Positions 5,568 through 5,733 of a DNA stretch of 5,733 nt are shown here, piece by piece; position 1 is the stretch's first letter, and each line of letters opens with the position of its first letter. The stretch is from a bacterium (lineage in GTDB: Bacteria > SZUA-182 > SZUA-191 > JAJRXT01), in NCBI GenBank assembly GCA_024277605.1, contig JAJRUU010000253.1:1-5733 (forward strand), read 5' to 3'. The notes under the pieces are model-generated. The model was not told where the DNA came from, did no database searches, and saw only the letters and a program-made list of their open reading frames with translations. Position numbers and translations under genes: made by a program.

Positions 5568-5652
5568 ATTCATGAATAGATCAGGTTAGAGATATTATCA
5601 CTACTGTCCGGTAAAAAAATTTTAATGGTACAAAAACATTAGGTATATCAGG
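5568..5652. other. Possible insertion-sequence left end and 5' region of the plus-strand ORF
   Basis: This AT-rich stretch starts with a perfect palindrome ATTCATGAAT (5568-5577). It then has CACTACTGTCCGGT (5599-5612) followed by A7T4. The CTGTCCGGT-plus-A-tract composition resembles terminal repeats of some IS4-like elements as I remember them, and the short distance (about 40-50 bases) to the start of the next ORF fits a transposase gene. The matching other end is outside the window, so this is not proven. Confidence 0.3.
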
Positions 5653-5733
5653 ATGATTGACCCCAAAAAAGACTTTTTCGATTTCAATTTGCTCTGGGAT
5701 TTATGCCATGATCTATCCACCTTAGAGTGGAAA
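5653..5733 (+). CDS. Start of an unidentified plus-strand protein, possibly a transposase (cut by right edge)
   Basis: An ATG at 5653 opens a frame of 27 codons that runs to the window edge, read as MIDPKKDFFDFNLLWDLCHD followed by LSTLEWK. AGG occurs at 5641-5643 and again directly before the ATG, so the ribosome site is not strong. The acidic and aromatic composition looks like a real protein start, but 27 residues are too few to name a family. The preceding ACTGTCCGGT-type sequence makes a transposase plausible. It would otherwise be a gene divergent from the hdr operon. A minus-strand frame also stays open across this stretch (5626-5732) but has low-complexity Lys/Ser composition and is less convincing. 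Confidence 0.35.
   Translation, partial: MIDPKKDFFDFNLLWDLCHDLSTLEWK

Noticed and set aside
5545..5570. tRNA T-arm (GGTTCG-like) on the minus strand
   Set aside because: The loop between the GGCTGG/CCAGCC stem is five bases, not seven, and no anticodon or acceptor stem can be drawn around it.
5560..5600. TPP riboswitch, from AACCTGATCT on the minus strand
   Set aside because: The CTGAGA partner element and the following GGATAATGCCAGCG-type segment are absent.
5626..5732. Minus-strand frame entering from the right edge
   Set aside because: Lys/Ser-rich, low-complexity translation opposite a better plus-strand frame; no ribosome site can be assessed and no motif is present.

Overview
The window carries most of one minus-strand operon for a cytoplasmic, flavin-based electron-transfer complex of the FlxABCD-HdrABC (NADH dehydrogenase/heterodisulfide reductase) type. 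Reading in the transcribed direction, from right to left, the genes are hdrC, hdrB, hdrA, flxD (mvhD-like), flxC and the first 87 codons of flxB, which runs off the left edge. By comparison with known Flx-Hdr clusters, the FAD/NAD(H)-binding flxA would be expected just beyond that edge; this is an inference. Junctions from hdrC to flxC are extremely tight (TAATG, ATGA, a 25-bp overlap, and TTGA), so the subunits are probably translationally coupled. The only gap inside the operon is about 127 bp between flxC and flxB. It is filled by a repeat-like sequence with a perfect GGGGTCA-G-TGACCCC palindrome.

How the genes work together (family knowledge plus inference): FlxA/FlxB would take electrons from NADH. 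FlxC and FlxD relay them through iron-sulfur clusters to the FAD of HdrA. HdrA bifurcates them, one branch to ferredoxin and the other through HdrC to the CCG-domain clusters of HdrB, where a disulfide or related thiol acceptor is reduced. All signature cysteines of HdrA, HdrB, HdrC and FlxD are present, so the complex looks functional. No acceptor protein (such as DsrC) and no catalytic hydrogenase or formate dehydrogenase subunit lies in the window, so the physiological donor and acceptor cannot be read from here.

The 576 bp upstream of hdrC is non-coding and layered. From hdrC outward it holds: a short leader with two small palindromes; a 152-bp MITE-like element with 17-bp imperfect terminal inverted repeats and near-identical flanking direct repeats; a good sigma-70-like minus-strand promoter (TTGACT-16-TATACT) with a twice-repeated ACTAGT over the -10/start region; an intrinsic terminator reading in the same direction; and a hairpin-rich 90-bp stretch that could be a small RNA or a 3' end. 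The right edge has a short plus-strand ORF that runs off the window. It is preceded by an ACTGTCCGGT-type sequence resembling an insertion-sequence end.

The organism is probably an anaerobic bacterium: Shine-Dalgarno sites, a TTG start, a bacterial promoter and terminator, and an Flx-Hdr operon. Sulfate-reducing or syntrophic/fermentative lineages such as Desulfotomaculum/Peptococcaceae-like Clostridia are plausible, but the taxonomic placement is a guess.
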